NCBI GenBank assembly: GCA_025677835.1
Contig: JAIXMR010000003.1
Coordinates: 248,001-312,000 of the forward strand
Source: Sporodiniella umbellata
Taxonomy: Eukaryota > Mucoromycota > Mucoromycetes > Mucorales > Rhizopodaceae
Direction of reading: 5' to 3'
DNA: 64,000 nt
Part shown: positions 35,836 through 46,119 of the stretch, one piece after another
Numbering within the stretch: the stretch's first letter is position 1
Layout: each line of letters starts with the position of its first letter
Translations under genes and position numbers: made by a program
The notes under the pieces: model-generated
The model's input: the letters and a program-made list of their open reading frames with translations, nothing else
Database searches by the model: none
Told to the model about the DNA's origin: nothing

Positions 35836-36734
35836 AGCAGTGTAAAATGGCCACCCGGCTACTTTTTATTTTTTATTAGCAGTGTAAAATGGCCACCCGG
35901 CCACTTTTTATATTTTATTAGCAGTGTAAAATGGCCACTTTTTATTTTTTTATTAGCAGTGTAAAATGGCCACTTTTTTATTTTTTGTTAAGCAGTGTAA
36001 AATGGCCACCCGGCCACTTTTTGTTTTTTTATAAGCAGTGTAAAATGGCCACCTGGCCACTTTTTATTTTTTATTAGCAGTGTAAAATGGCCACTTTTTA
36101 TTTTTTTATAAGCAGTGTAAAATGGCCACCTGGCCACTTTTTATTTTTTATTAGCAGTGTAAAATGGCCACCTGGCCACTTTTTATTTTTTATTAGCAGT
36201 GTAAAATGGCCACCCGGCCACTTTTTATTTTTTGTTAGCAGTGTAAAATGGCCACTTTTTATTTTTTTATAAGCAGTGTAAAATGGCCACCTGGCCACTT
36301 TTTATTTTTTATTAGCAGTGTAAAATGGCCACTTTTTATTTTTTATTAGCAGTGTAAAATGGCCACCCGGCCACTTTTTATTTTTTGTTAGCAGTGTAAA
36401 ATGGCCACTTTTTATTTTTTTATAAGCAGTGTAAAATGGCCACCTGGCCACTTTTTATTTTTTATTAGCAGTGTAAAATGGCCACTTTTTATTTTTTATT
36501 AGCAGTGTAAAATGGCCACTTTTTATTTTTTATTAGCAGTGTAAAATGGCCACCTGGCCACTTTTTATTTTTTATTAGCAGTGTAAAATGGCCACCTGGC
36601 CACTTTTTATTTTTTATTAGCAGTGTAAAATGGCCACCCGGCCACTTTTTATTTTTTGTTAGCAGTGTAAAATGGCCACCCGGCCACTTTTTATTTTTTG
36701 TTAGCAGTGTAAAATGGCCACCTGGCCACTTTTG
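35836..36734 (+). repeat. 42/34-bp minisatellite, 23 copies
   Basis: Each unit contains GTGTAAAATGGCCAC and an A/T spacer TTTTTATTTTTTATTAGCA. Fifteen units are 42 bp with an extra CCYGGCCA block; eight are 34 bp and lack it. The long unit holds the interrupted palindrome TGGCC-ACCY-GGCCA. The Y position is C in seven units (CCCGG) and T in eight (CCTGG). Units 10-13 and 14-17 repeat the same order of variants, so part of the array grew by duplication of a four-unit block. The array is open in one minus-strand frame (WPGGHFTLL repeated) purely because 42 is divisible by three. Confidence 0.92.
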
Positions 36735-37451
36735 TTCCTTTGAACTCATTCATATCTTTGGTACTTAGCGTGTAAATTATAATAGTGGCTAGATCAACTG
36801 CTGTGGTTTTAGTATCTTTAGTGTTTTGACAGAAATTCTCTTCAAGATACAGCTAGCGTTGTTTATTAGTTCGACCGTACCTCAAATGGTTCTAGATACA
36901 GCAGAAATTATAGCAGCTTTATGCCTTGATCCTTTGTGCTCTCGGATCTTTTGTAAAAAAAAGTCTTTGACACTCACCAATGGGAAGTCTATTTAGATTG
37001 CTAGATTAAAAAATTTAACAGGAAAGATAGGGAAATTTTTTGTCATTGCTAAGAACGTCAGTGTTACTTGAGTAACCATTCAACTTATAGCAATTAAGTG
37101 GTATAACTATATAAAAATAAGAGTTGTTCCTTTATAGTGATCAGCGTTATAGGAGTAGTTTTCTGGCTTATGGGCTATTATGAAAAGAGATGTGACTTAC
37201 AAAGACTCAAAAAGTCTCCTAATAATTTGGAAATGAGACAGGGCTGACTCACCAAACAGAAAGACTGTGACATAGGCTTAACAAAAAAAAAAGACCTGGC
37301 ACAGCTCTGAAATAGCGCTTACGAAAACAATTGAGCCAGAATACATAGTAAGGAGACATATGTCATAGTGTAGACAAAGGCTTTGATCATTAAGACTATG
37401 GATACGTCTAGTATCGTACATGTAACGACAAAGCTGTCTTTTAGAAGTCAT

Positions 37452-37571
37452 AGTGGTGAGGGCTTGTTTATTTAGGTCCACTCAATTGACTCGATGTGAT
37501 GTTTTATTTCAAAAGAACAATATTCTTAGACCAATCGTGTTTGACTTGATGCGGTTATTAGTATTTTAGAA
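37452..37571 (-). repeat. Right inverted-repeat arm
   Basis: Reverse-complement partner of 35371-35488. It lies about 50 bases before the SEC20 stop codon, so the element sits directly downstream of SEC20. Confidence 0.75.
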
Positions 37572-37620
37572 AATGTCGTTTGATTTTGATGACAGGTACT
37601 CGAATTGGTAAATTTACCAT

Positions 37621-38705
37621 CTATAATTCATCTCTAAAGACCACACTAGGAAGTGCTGTTACAGTTTGTGTTACGACTTGCTCAACTGTTTTTTCAACTG
37701 CCCGCTGTGCTGCTTGTCTCGTTTTCTTTTGAGTCAACCAGCCTACCCATGAAATACCAACATCCCACGTACGCTTTTTGATAATATAAAGCACCACCAA
37801 GCAAAAGAAACCCAACCCTAACAACAACATAATACGATCAAGCCAATCAGACGCTTCAAGTTGACTGATCACTTTCTTGGATATCTTGACCAAGTCTCCC
37901 AGACTTTGATATTCGCTGTACGTCCCATTTAGTGTTCTGGAAGACTCAGCTAACGACAGGCAACATCAGTGCTTTGTTCTGTATTTCTTGCAATATTTAC
38001 CCAACATTGTTGCTGAAATAGTGCTCTTTTCCAATTCTTGTTGCATTAACGTCGTTGTTCGCCGAAGAGCATCTGTTACATCTGAAGAGGCGCGCAAAAT
38101 AGCTTCGTCTTGTTGACTATCCATTTATTTAATATTCATGCTTTTCCTCTGAACCAAAAAAAAAAAAAAAAACTGTATATTACCCTCTATGCATACCCCT
38201 TTGTTTCAGCTCAAACTGTTCAATAAACTCTTGATCGTGTTTTATCGTTCTTCCAAACAGCTCTTCTCTGTTTTTCTTTTCAGAACTTTCAATTCGTTTT
38301 TTGGTATTCAGTATAGCTTGTCGAGAGGTCGTTTTTAGTCTACATTGAAAAAAAAAAGAAAGTTCATCTTTTACTCTTTTCTTATCCATTCTTAATTTAC
38401 TGTCTTAATTGGTGTTCGTATTCTCCTAATCGATTTAACGTATTCATTTTTAGTGCTTCTTTGTCTTCTAATTCTGCTGAAGATTTGACTTTCTGCTCTC
38501 ATCAGAAACAAAAGTAAGCACCTTACTGTCTTTTTATACTGTATACCATAATCTCTTGGTCCAAGGAACGTAAATCTGACTTGATGAGCTCAGATACCTC
38601 TTTTTGTAGAGTAATAGAATCAGCTCGATCCAACCTTTCTACATGGCGTTGACATTCAGCTAACAATCGGTTCAATAGCCGAAATTTAGAATCTGTAGAG
38701 CTCAT
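37621..38705 (-). CDS. SEC20: ER SNARE SEC20 (BNIP1 family)
   Basis: Exons 38705-38547, 38492-38401, 38339-38184, 38116-38001 and 37949-37621 give 283 residues. The N-terminal two thirds are charged helix (coiled coil and SNARE-like region ending LGDLVKISKKVISQLEASD), followed by one transmembrane helix (RIMLLLGLGFFCLVVLYII). The SNARE-helix-TM order, especially YSEYQSLGDLVKISKKVIS before the anchor, is that of Sec20. The last residues are VVFRDEL: a luminal ER retrieval signal, as in yeast Sec20, which ends HDEL. Sec20 acts with Ufe1, Use1 and Sec22 in Golgi-to-ER vesicle fusion. It is divergently transcribed from RLI1 across a 350-base gap. Confidence 0.88.
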
Positions 38706-39058
38706 CACTTAAAATAGTAAGTCATTGAAAGTTCGCATAAAACCTCTCATCATGGTAAAACACACAGCCATCTGACTTTTAAACTTGCAAATACCGATAG
38801 TGTCACGTGTTAATGTGTCTATTCATCGACAGACGTCATCGCTACCACTCTTCAGTTTATGATTTGTCCAATCGATGAGTGGATTGTGTATAGAAAAAGA
38901 CACTGAACAAAAAAAAAAAAAAAAAACAAGTGGCTTGTTTTATAAAAATTTTAAACTGCATTTAGAACCGTTCAATACGTAGCGGTGAACCAACACTTTC
39001 TTTTTTTTTTTCCTTACACTTTCTTAAAAACCTCAAAGACCCCCCCATTCTCCCATAA

Positions 39059-40974
39059 ATGAGTGACAAGCTTACCCGTATTGCCATTGTTAGCGCTGAC
39101 AAGTGTAAACCCAAGAAGTGTAGACAAGAATGGTACAATATATAGATTGCCTCAACGTCATTATTACTCTTGTTGTAGATTACTGACTTTCATACTAGTA
39201 AACGTTCTTGCCCTGTAAACCGCATGGGTAAGTTAAAATACACGTTGTTATGAAAAAGAGACTGACTTTTGAGTTAGGTAAGCTTTGTATTGAAGTGGAA
39301 GGTACTTCCAAGATCTCTTGGATTTCCGAAGAGCTCTGTATTGGTTGCGGTATTTGTGCAAAAAAGTGTCCTTTTGGTGCAGTAAACATCATCAATTTGC
39401 CCACCAATCTCGAATCGGAAGTGACCCACCGCTACTCTGCCAACTCTTTCAAATTGCATCGTTTACCCTCCCCTCGCCCTGGCCAAGTGTTGGGTTTGGT
39501 AGGTACAAACGGTATCGGTAAATCAACTGCATTGAAGATTCTTTCTGGAAAGATGAAGCCCAACTTGGGCCGTTTTGATAACCCTCCTGATTGGCAAGAT
39601 ATCTTGAAGCACTTCCGTGGTAGCGAATTGCAGAATTACTTTACCAAAATTTTAGAAGACGATTTGAAAGCTATCATCAAGCCTCAGTATGTTGATCACA
39701 TTCCTAAAGTTATTAGCGGACAGGTCGGTCAGTTATTGCAAGACAAACACGAGCGCAACAACATGGAAGAAATGATTGATATGTTGGATCTCAAGGATGT
39801 CTTGAACCGTGAAGTCGGTCAGTTGTCCGGTGGTGAATTGCAGCGTTTTGCTATTGGTGTTGTGGCCGTTCAGCAATCAGATGTGTACATGTTTGATGAG
39901 CCTTCTTCTTACTTGGATGTCAAGCAACGTTTGAATGCTGCTCGCGTCATTCGTTCTCTTCTTTCCTCCAAGACATACATCATTTGCGTAGAGCACGATT
40001 TGTCAGTCTTGGATTACCTTTCAGATTATGTTTGTATTCTCTATGGTATGCCCTCTGCCTACGGTGTGGTTACCCTGCCTTACTCTGTACGTGAAGGTAT
40101 CAACATTTTCTTGGACGGTAATATTCCCACCGAAAACTTGCGTTTCCGTCAAGAATCCTTGACTTTTAAGATTGCTGAGACAGCTACCGAAATGGCCACC
40201 ACTCAGACTGCCAACTACAAATACCCTAAAATGCAAAAAGTTCTGGGTGACTTTAAACTGGACGTTGAATCTGGTGAGTTCACTGACTCTGAAATCATTG
40301 TCATGTTGGGTCAAAACGGTACGGGTAAGTCCACCTTCATCCGTCTCTTGGCTGGTCTTTTGAAACCCGATGACGGTTCTGCTGTTCCCCAACTGAATGT
40401 ATCTTACAAGCCCCAAAAGATCTCACCCAAGTTCAAGGGTACCGTTCGTATGCTGTTCTTGAAGAAGATTAAGGGTGCCTTCTTGAACCCTCAATTTAAC
40501 ACAGACGTTATCAAGCCTCTCAGTATTGAAAACATTATTGATCAAGAAGTCATGCACTTGTCCGGTGGTGAATTGCAACGTGTAGCTATCGTTCTTGCTC
40601 TTGGTCAGCCCGCAGATATCTATTTGATTGATGAACCTTCTGCTTACCTCGATTCCGAACAACGTATTATCGCTGCCAAGGTTATCAAACGTTTCATTCT
40701 TCACTTTAAGAGAACTGCTTTCATTGTTGAACACGATTTCATCATGGCGACTTATCTTGCTGACCGTGTTGTCGTTTACGATGGTACCCCCTCCGTTCAC
40801 GCTGTCGCTAACTCCCCTCAATCCCTCTTGACCGGTATGAACAAGTTCTTGTCTTCTCTCCAAATCACCTTCCGTCGTGATCCCACCAACTATAGACCTA
40901 GAATTAACAAGCTTGATTCTCAACTTGATCAAGATCAAAAGTCCACTGGCAACTACTTCTTCTTGGAGCAGTAA
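39059..40974 (+). CDS. RLI1: Ribosome recycling ATPase RLI1/ABCE1
   Basis: Exons 39059-39132, 39199-39227 and 39278-40974 give 599 residues, the normal length. The N-terminal iron-sulfur domain has [30 protein letters not shown]; the cysteine set is complete only when the 29-base middle exon is included. Two ATPase cassettes follow, each with Walker A ([18 protein letters not shown]), signature LSGGELQR and Walker B ([20 protein letters not shown]). RLI1 splits terminated 80S ribosomes and aids initiation; it is essential in eukaryotes. Codon use is strongly biased to GGT, AAG, CGT, as expected for a highly expressed gene. After the stop lie an A-run of about 34 and a T-run of about 22. Confidence 0.97.
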
Positions 40975-41018
40975 AATTTCCCTTATCACTCTCGTCAATG
41001 AAAAAAGTAGAAAAGGTG

Positions 41019-41019
<1 letters not shown>

Positions 41020-41056
<37 letters not shown>

Positions 41057-41107
41057 AAACCACTTTTGAAAGCCTTGTCTTTCTTTTTTTTTTTTTTTTT
41101 TTTTTCT
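41020..41107. repeat. Poly(A)/poly(T) inverted tracts 3' of RLI1
   Basis: A run of about 34 A (41021-41054) is followed 30 bases later by a run of about 22 T (41084-41105). In RNA these could pair into a long A-U hairpin in the 3' untranslated region or terminator of RLI1. Confidence 0.7.
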
Positions 41108-41360
41108 TTTTAAAAAAATTCCATTTTGCATGCTCTTGTATTTATATTAAAAAATAATTCAAAAACCAAAACAAAACTTTTTTCCTACCCAGCCTGCACC
41201 TTTCCTTTTGATAAAGAAATTTAAAAGATGTATATAGCTTATTCATATAGACTAAAGACTTGAGCCTTCTTATCAAACCGGTTTTCTATCACACAATGGC
41301 TGCTTTATTTACGGGGAGGGAAAATTTCTAAATACTTTTTTTTTCTTGACTTTATTCAGT

Positions 41361-41983
41361 ATGGCACAATCCAACCCTGCCAATGTCATTCGATTTTTGC
41401 ATGTGATTGAAAATTTAAAAGTACATTAAAACCATTTAGAGCTTGCCGCTCGAATCATTATTCGTTGTTATTCATACAATATTTACATTAAAGAGAACAA
41501 AAAGAACAGGCTGGCTTGATAGCGGCATCAAGGGAGCAGAATCGATTTCAGATCACATGCATCGCATGGGAATCATGGCCATGTTGGTCAACGACCCTAC
41601 TATTAATCGAGACAGGTAATGGATACTTTACAAAAAAAAAGTTGATTTTTCTTTAATCTCATGTTCGCCCAAGGTGTATTAAGATGGCTATTGTTCATGA
41701 TTTGGCAGAGGCTGTTGTTGTAAATTTTTTTATTTTTCAAGTTTCTAGCTTTTAACAGTATTAGGGCGATATCACTCCTCATGCGGGTGTAAGCAAAGAA
41801 GAAAAGTTTACGCGTGAAAAGAACGCCATTGATGACTTTAGAACAACTTTGGGAGATACAGATATGGCCAACGAAATTGCCGAGCTATGGTATGAATACG
41901 AAGAGGCCAAGACTTCTGAAGCCTTGTTTGTTAAAGATCTAGACAAGTTTGAAATGATTGTTCAGGCTTTAGAATACGAAAAA

Positions 41984-42027
<44 letters not shown>

Positions 42028-42186
42028 CGCTATTATCAAATAACAAACACAACCAAAATAGCTGATAAAAAGAGGCTCCAAGGCTTTTTTGATTCCACTC
42101 AAGGTAAATTCCAACACCCTATAGTTAAATCTTGGGCAGAAGAACTCTACAAAGAAAGAGTTAGGGTTCTTGAAGAAATGGAATAA
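41361..42186 (+). CDS. HD-domain 5'-deoxynucleotidase (HDDC2/Ygk1 family)
   Basis: Exons 41361-41420, 41494-41615, 41674-41719, 41765-41984 and 42062-42186 give 190 residues. The metal-binding HD set is visible: first His in SDHMHRMGIMAML, the His-Asp pair in MAIVHDLAEAVVGDITP, and the late Asp in LFVKDLDKFEMIVQAL. The family (HDDC2, yeast YGK1/YBR242W, bacterial YfbR) removes phosphate from deoxynucleoside 5'-monophosphates in the cytosol, contributing to nucleotide pool control. Length is typical. The intron after EYEK contains an A38 tract, and its apparent reading as poly-Lys is an artefact; splicing to CTGATAAAAAG restores RLQGFFDSTQGKF. Confidence 0.9.
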
Positions 42187-43033
42187 AGCTTTTGTTCAAA
42201 CAGCATTCATTATTATTGTTATTTATTTATTTTGGCTGAAGTTCAAAAATAAAGCGCTGTGCCCGTTGGAAATAAAAAGCTACACAAGTTTTGTATGCCT
42301 TGTTTCAACCTGTTACATAAATTCATAAAAGTCTTTAGCTCTTTTTTGCCGGTGGCTTACATTTTGAAAAACAGCGCTAAAAAACAAAAACAAGAAACAG
42401 AAACAAGAATACTATGTTTTCGTCAGACTCTGTTTCTTTCACATGTCTCTGGAAAGCAAAGTATAAGCAAAAACAAAAACCATGTACGTATTCCACGAAC
42501 CTTATTTCAGTTAGTATTTTAATTGAGAAAAAAAAAAAAGTTAAAATCGAGTCTCCATAAAAGGAAATGATGGACCATAGCTTATGGCTTGTCCTCTTTC
42601 TCTTTCTTGTAATGGTTCAACAAAGCTTGTAATCCATATTTACTACTAGAATACAGAGCGTCTTGACAGAAAATTTAAATTTCGCCTTTCTTTGTTTTTG
42701 TCTTTTCGCGGTAAGCTATGATATCAACGTCAAGTACTTTGAGGGTTGAACCCACGATGGCTAGCAATTTAAAAGGCGACAACAAAATTTATTCTTACGA
42801 CATTTTGAAATGAAAAACACTGTAATCTGTCCCATAAATTTTGTTTAATAACAATAGGGTTTTAACTAGAGCCTCCTTTCTCACAGTCCAACACCCACAC
42901 CCATATATATATATAAATAAATACATACACCCACCCACACCCATTTATTCTTTTTCTTTTAATTTCTTTCTTTTTTCTTTCTCTCTTGTATTCTTTTTTC
43001 TTCTCACTTCCTTATCTTATATATACAAGCGTC
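42187..43033. other. Spacer upstream of the WNK kinase
   Basis: Includes an AATAAA 65 bases after the nucleotidase stop, AT-rich sequence, and a C/A-rich then pyrimidine-rich leader (42880-43010) directly before the WNK start. A perfect GGGTTGAACCC at 42744-42754 resembles a tRNA B box but has no A box or cloverleaf around it. Confidence 0.45.
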
Positions 43034-45057
43034 ATGTCAGCAGAACAAGAAAGCAACAGTACGATGAACGGTCTACATGTTAAGTTTATTGCAAGTCATA
43101 CCCATGACCCAATAGAGTATTCAAATTATTATGCACCACTTCAAAACAACGAATCAATGCTTCATGAGTATCCCACTCGTGCTTCATTCAGAGTCGAAAA
43201 CCCTTATGGTGCGCACCAACCCAGTGAAATCATTGACCAGTCTTCTTCACGGGATTCTGAAAAAGTAGCTGAGGTCTCTCCCAACGAACGTTATGTCCGT
43301 CTGAATACACTCCTCGGGAAGGGTGCTTACAAAGTGGTCTATAAGGCTATTGATCGTGACGAAGGCTATGAAGTTGCTTGGAATACTATGCAAGCCATGT
43401 CGAATCCAAACAACAAAGATCTAGAACATGAAATTCAAATTCTCAAATCAGTACGACATCCAAACATCATTGCATTCCACGACGCTTGGTATGGAGAAAA
43501 CGAGTTTGTCTTTGTCACTGAACTCATGACTTCCGGTACCCTTCGAGAGTATATAAGAAAACTAGTGCCTTTACCCAACCTAAAGATCATCAAGCGTTGG
43601 TCTCGACAAATCTTGAAAGGTTTAGCTTATCTCCATGGCCACAATCCCCCCATCATCCACAGAGACATCAAATGCGACAACATCTTTATTAACGGAGCTC
43701 ATGGTGAAGTCAAGATTGGTGATATGGGCACAGCAGAAATGAAACTTGGCAAAAAGTATACATTGATTGGCACACCCGAATTTATGGCTCCTGAAATGTA
43801 TGAAGAGCAAGGCTATAATGAAAAAGTGGATATCTATGCTTTTGGTATGTGCTTATTAGAAATGGCTACAGGCGAATACCCTTACGGCGAGTGCAAGAAC
43901 GCTGCACAGATTTACAAAAAAGTATCTGCAGTAAGTGACCCTATCCTTTTATTGATTATGTGTTGCTCATCTCTCTTTCTTTTCTCTTAGGGAGTCAAAC
44001 CCGTTTGTTTATCCAAGGCTCAAAATAAAGAAGTTCTTGGTGTAATTGAGAACTGTCTGAGTGACGAAGATCAACGAATGTCCGCTCAAGAAATTCTGGA
44101 GCACTCGTTTTTAGCTGTTGAGCCTGACGTCGTCCTGCTTGCAGCGGATCCTGATAATGTCCATTTAACACTTCAAGTGGTCTTCAAGGGTATGGATAAA
44201 CTCTCTGTGAAATTCGACTTTAATGTGGAAACAGATACTGCTGAGGAAGTCGTGCGAGAGATGATTGATGAACAGGTTTTACCAGAAAGATACCAGCAGC
44301 ACATCACAAAAGAAATCAATCGTATTTTGAGGGATATTGATAAACCATCCGAATCAGAACAGGCAGAGCAGGTTAGAAGATCTGTCTGGAGAAGAGAAAG
44401 CGACATTCGAAGTGAACTAGACAGAACAAGACAGGAGTTAGCACAAGCCAATGACAAAGTATCAGAGGTGGAGCAAAGGTGTGACACATTCGAAAGCCTA
44501 GCCCGTGTTGCCGAAAATAAATATAGAGAGGCAGCACGTACACTAAGAGAATTCGAAGATACAAAAGCACCTGCAGAAAGCGACATCAAGTCATCTATTG
44601 AAAGCTCAAATGGCTCAACTACCCAAAATGCAACACTATCAGTACTAGATGACCAGGAACGAGAAAAACTGGTGAACCATATTCTGGATGGTAAAGGATG
44701 CAAAGATTAGAGAGAGGGAAAAAGAGAGCATTCTTTTTTTTTTTAATTCTTTTTGTCTATCTAGAGTATTCGGATGATACAGACATTAGTGTGTTTGTCA
44801 CAGACTGTGCTTTGGCATCACATCGAGGGGCAGATAAAGCAAATGAATGGGCTAAGAAATTACAAAATCAAGACATCATGACTGTAGGCGACTTGCGGGA
44901 TTTACATGACGAAGACTGGGCAGGCATCGGCTTAACTGTGTTTGCTCTGAGAGCCTTGAAAAATATGCTGAAAGGCAAAAGATTGGCTGCAAGCAGTCCA
45001 TCGCCACAAAAAAACCCTGCATCACCCACTCAAATCATTCAATCGCCCCCCTCATAA
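43034..45057 (+). CDS. WNK-family kinase with C-terminal SAM-like domain
   Basis: Exons 43034-43930, 43991-44690 and 44765-45057 give 629 residues. The kinase domain starts about residue 85: Gly loop GKGAYKVVYKAID supplies the catalytic lysine (K100), while the usual subdomain II lysine is Asn in YEVAWNTM. This swap defines WNK kinases. IIHRDIKCDNIF, KIGDMGTAEM and GTPEFMAPEMYEEQGY follow. Next comes the WNK/OSR1-type RFxV-binding fold (VHLTLQVVFKGMDKLSVKFD), then a coiled coil (WRRESDIRSELDRTRQELAQ) and a final helical domain (NEWAKKLQNQDIMTVGDLRD with EDWAGIGLTVFALRALKNML), which looks like SAM. WNKs sense chloride and crowding and act on ion transport via SPAK/OSR1 in animals. The fungal substrate is unknown. 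Confidence 0.9.
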
Positions 45058-46119
45058 AATAAAAAAAAAAAAACCAAAAGACCGAAAAAAAAAAAGAAAA
45101 AATACGAATATACACCTTTGTTCTACCATCATTCCTAATACTTTAATAAAAGGATTTTGCTTTTGACCCGGCTATAATGTACATAAAAATTAGCTATACA
45201 AACCATTTCTGTAATCAAGAAAAACTGTCGCACAAAAATATCTATTTTTTTTTCGTATACAAAGTCAAACATTGTATACGTTTTGATGGGCGCCGAGTAA
45301 TGCCAGGATCAAACTTATGAGCTTTTTTTTTTAAAAAAAAAATAACTATCAGATGTATTACGTATTTTACTTGGAAAACAACTTTGACCCTGTTAACTTA
45401 CAGTATATGGTTAAAACTTTTATAGGCAGCTTTCTACAAATGAGGTTTAAGCCAAAATAAAACTAATGTAGCCAAGCGCTTGTGCTTTAGCTACAATAAA
45501 AGATAGCAAAGCTTAAAAATCAACATGATAGCTGCCAAACCTCTTTTTCTCTTGTAGTATGTCTTTCCTTTTTCAAAAAAGCAAAAAAAAAAAAAAAAAA
45601 ACAAATACACAAGCAACTATACTGCTTAGTGCTATAGTATGTTAAGATTGTGCGGTCTTAGTCTTAATAAATTGCTTATTTATTTTATCTAGAAACAAAC
45701 AAAAGTGCCGATTTGTTTGTTTGTTTGCTTTTTTTGAAAGCGCTTTAAGTTTGCGATGACAAAAACATCAGGGTTCACAAGGCACTGTCATATTTTTACG
45801 CGGCCATATCTGCGCAAATTTTTTGCTTTAGTTGGTCTTTTTGTCTGCGATCAAGTCACTTTGATACAACCGTTTTTCTTTCTGGTAGTTCGATTTAGCT
45901 CTACATAACTCATGCCATCAGTGCCTATTAAGAACAAAGAAAAAACAACAAAAGCCACTAGTGCTCGTTATATGAAAAGAAAGCCCTGGTCTTTTGAAAA
46001 GGTGAGGCTTGCGGTGTTCTATTTCTTCCTGCAAAAAGTGCCTTTTACTAACGCCTAGTTTTACTCTCCTTTTTTTTATTTATTTCTTCCTAAAAAAAAA
46101 CACACACACATACACAGAA
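45058..46119. other. Spacer with a possible upstream ORF of HYPK
   Basis: AT-rich spacer with an AATAAA-like TTTAATAAAA near 45140, an A19 run (45583-45601) and TTTG repeats (45714-45728). A 48-codon frame at 45912-46058 starts MPSVPIKNKEKTTKATSAR and holds KRKPWSFEKVRL; a GTGAGG donor-like site at 46002 and a CACAG acceptor-like site at 46116 just before the HYPK ATG suggest a leader intron with an upstream ORF. This is unproven. Confidence 0.35.

Larger units (their letters stand above)
35371..37571. mobile_element. Inverted-repeat element of about 2.2 kb enclosing a minisatellite
   Basis: The stretch 35371-35488 and the reverse complement of 37452-37571 are near-identical over about 118 bases, with only scattered substitutions. 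Shared blocks include AATACTAATAACCGCATCAA, AAGAATATTGTTCTTTTGAA and GAGTGGACCTAAATAAACAA. Similarity stops abruptly on both sides. Between the arms lie 23 copies of a minisatellite and AT-rich sequence, with no transposase that I can see. The arrangement fits a non-autonomous DNA transposon or foldback element; an inverted segmental duplication is the alternative. I did not identify a target-site duplication, so the exact ends are uncertain. Confidence 0.65.

Noticed and set aside
36087..36749. Open frames on both strands across the minisatellite (repeated WPGGHFTLL peptide)
   Set aside because: Frame is kept only because the 42-base unit is divisible by three; there is no flanking coding context and the 34-base units break it.
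40021..41022. Two long minus-strand frames
   Set aside because: Antisense to RLI1; they arise from its biased codon use.
41985..42043. Poly-lysine tail on the HD-domain protein
   Set aside because: It is intronic poly(A); splicing out this intron restores the conserved RLQGFFDST end.
42740..42760. tRNA B-box-like GGGTTGAACCC
   Set aside because: No A box, acceptor stem or anticodon arm could be folded around it.
44173..44703. 176-codon minus-strand frame
   Set aside because: Antisense to the WNK coiled-coil exon; low-complexity Ser/Leu composition.
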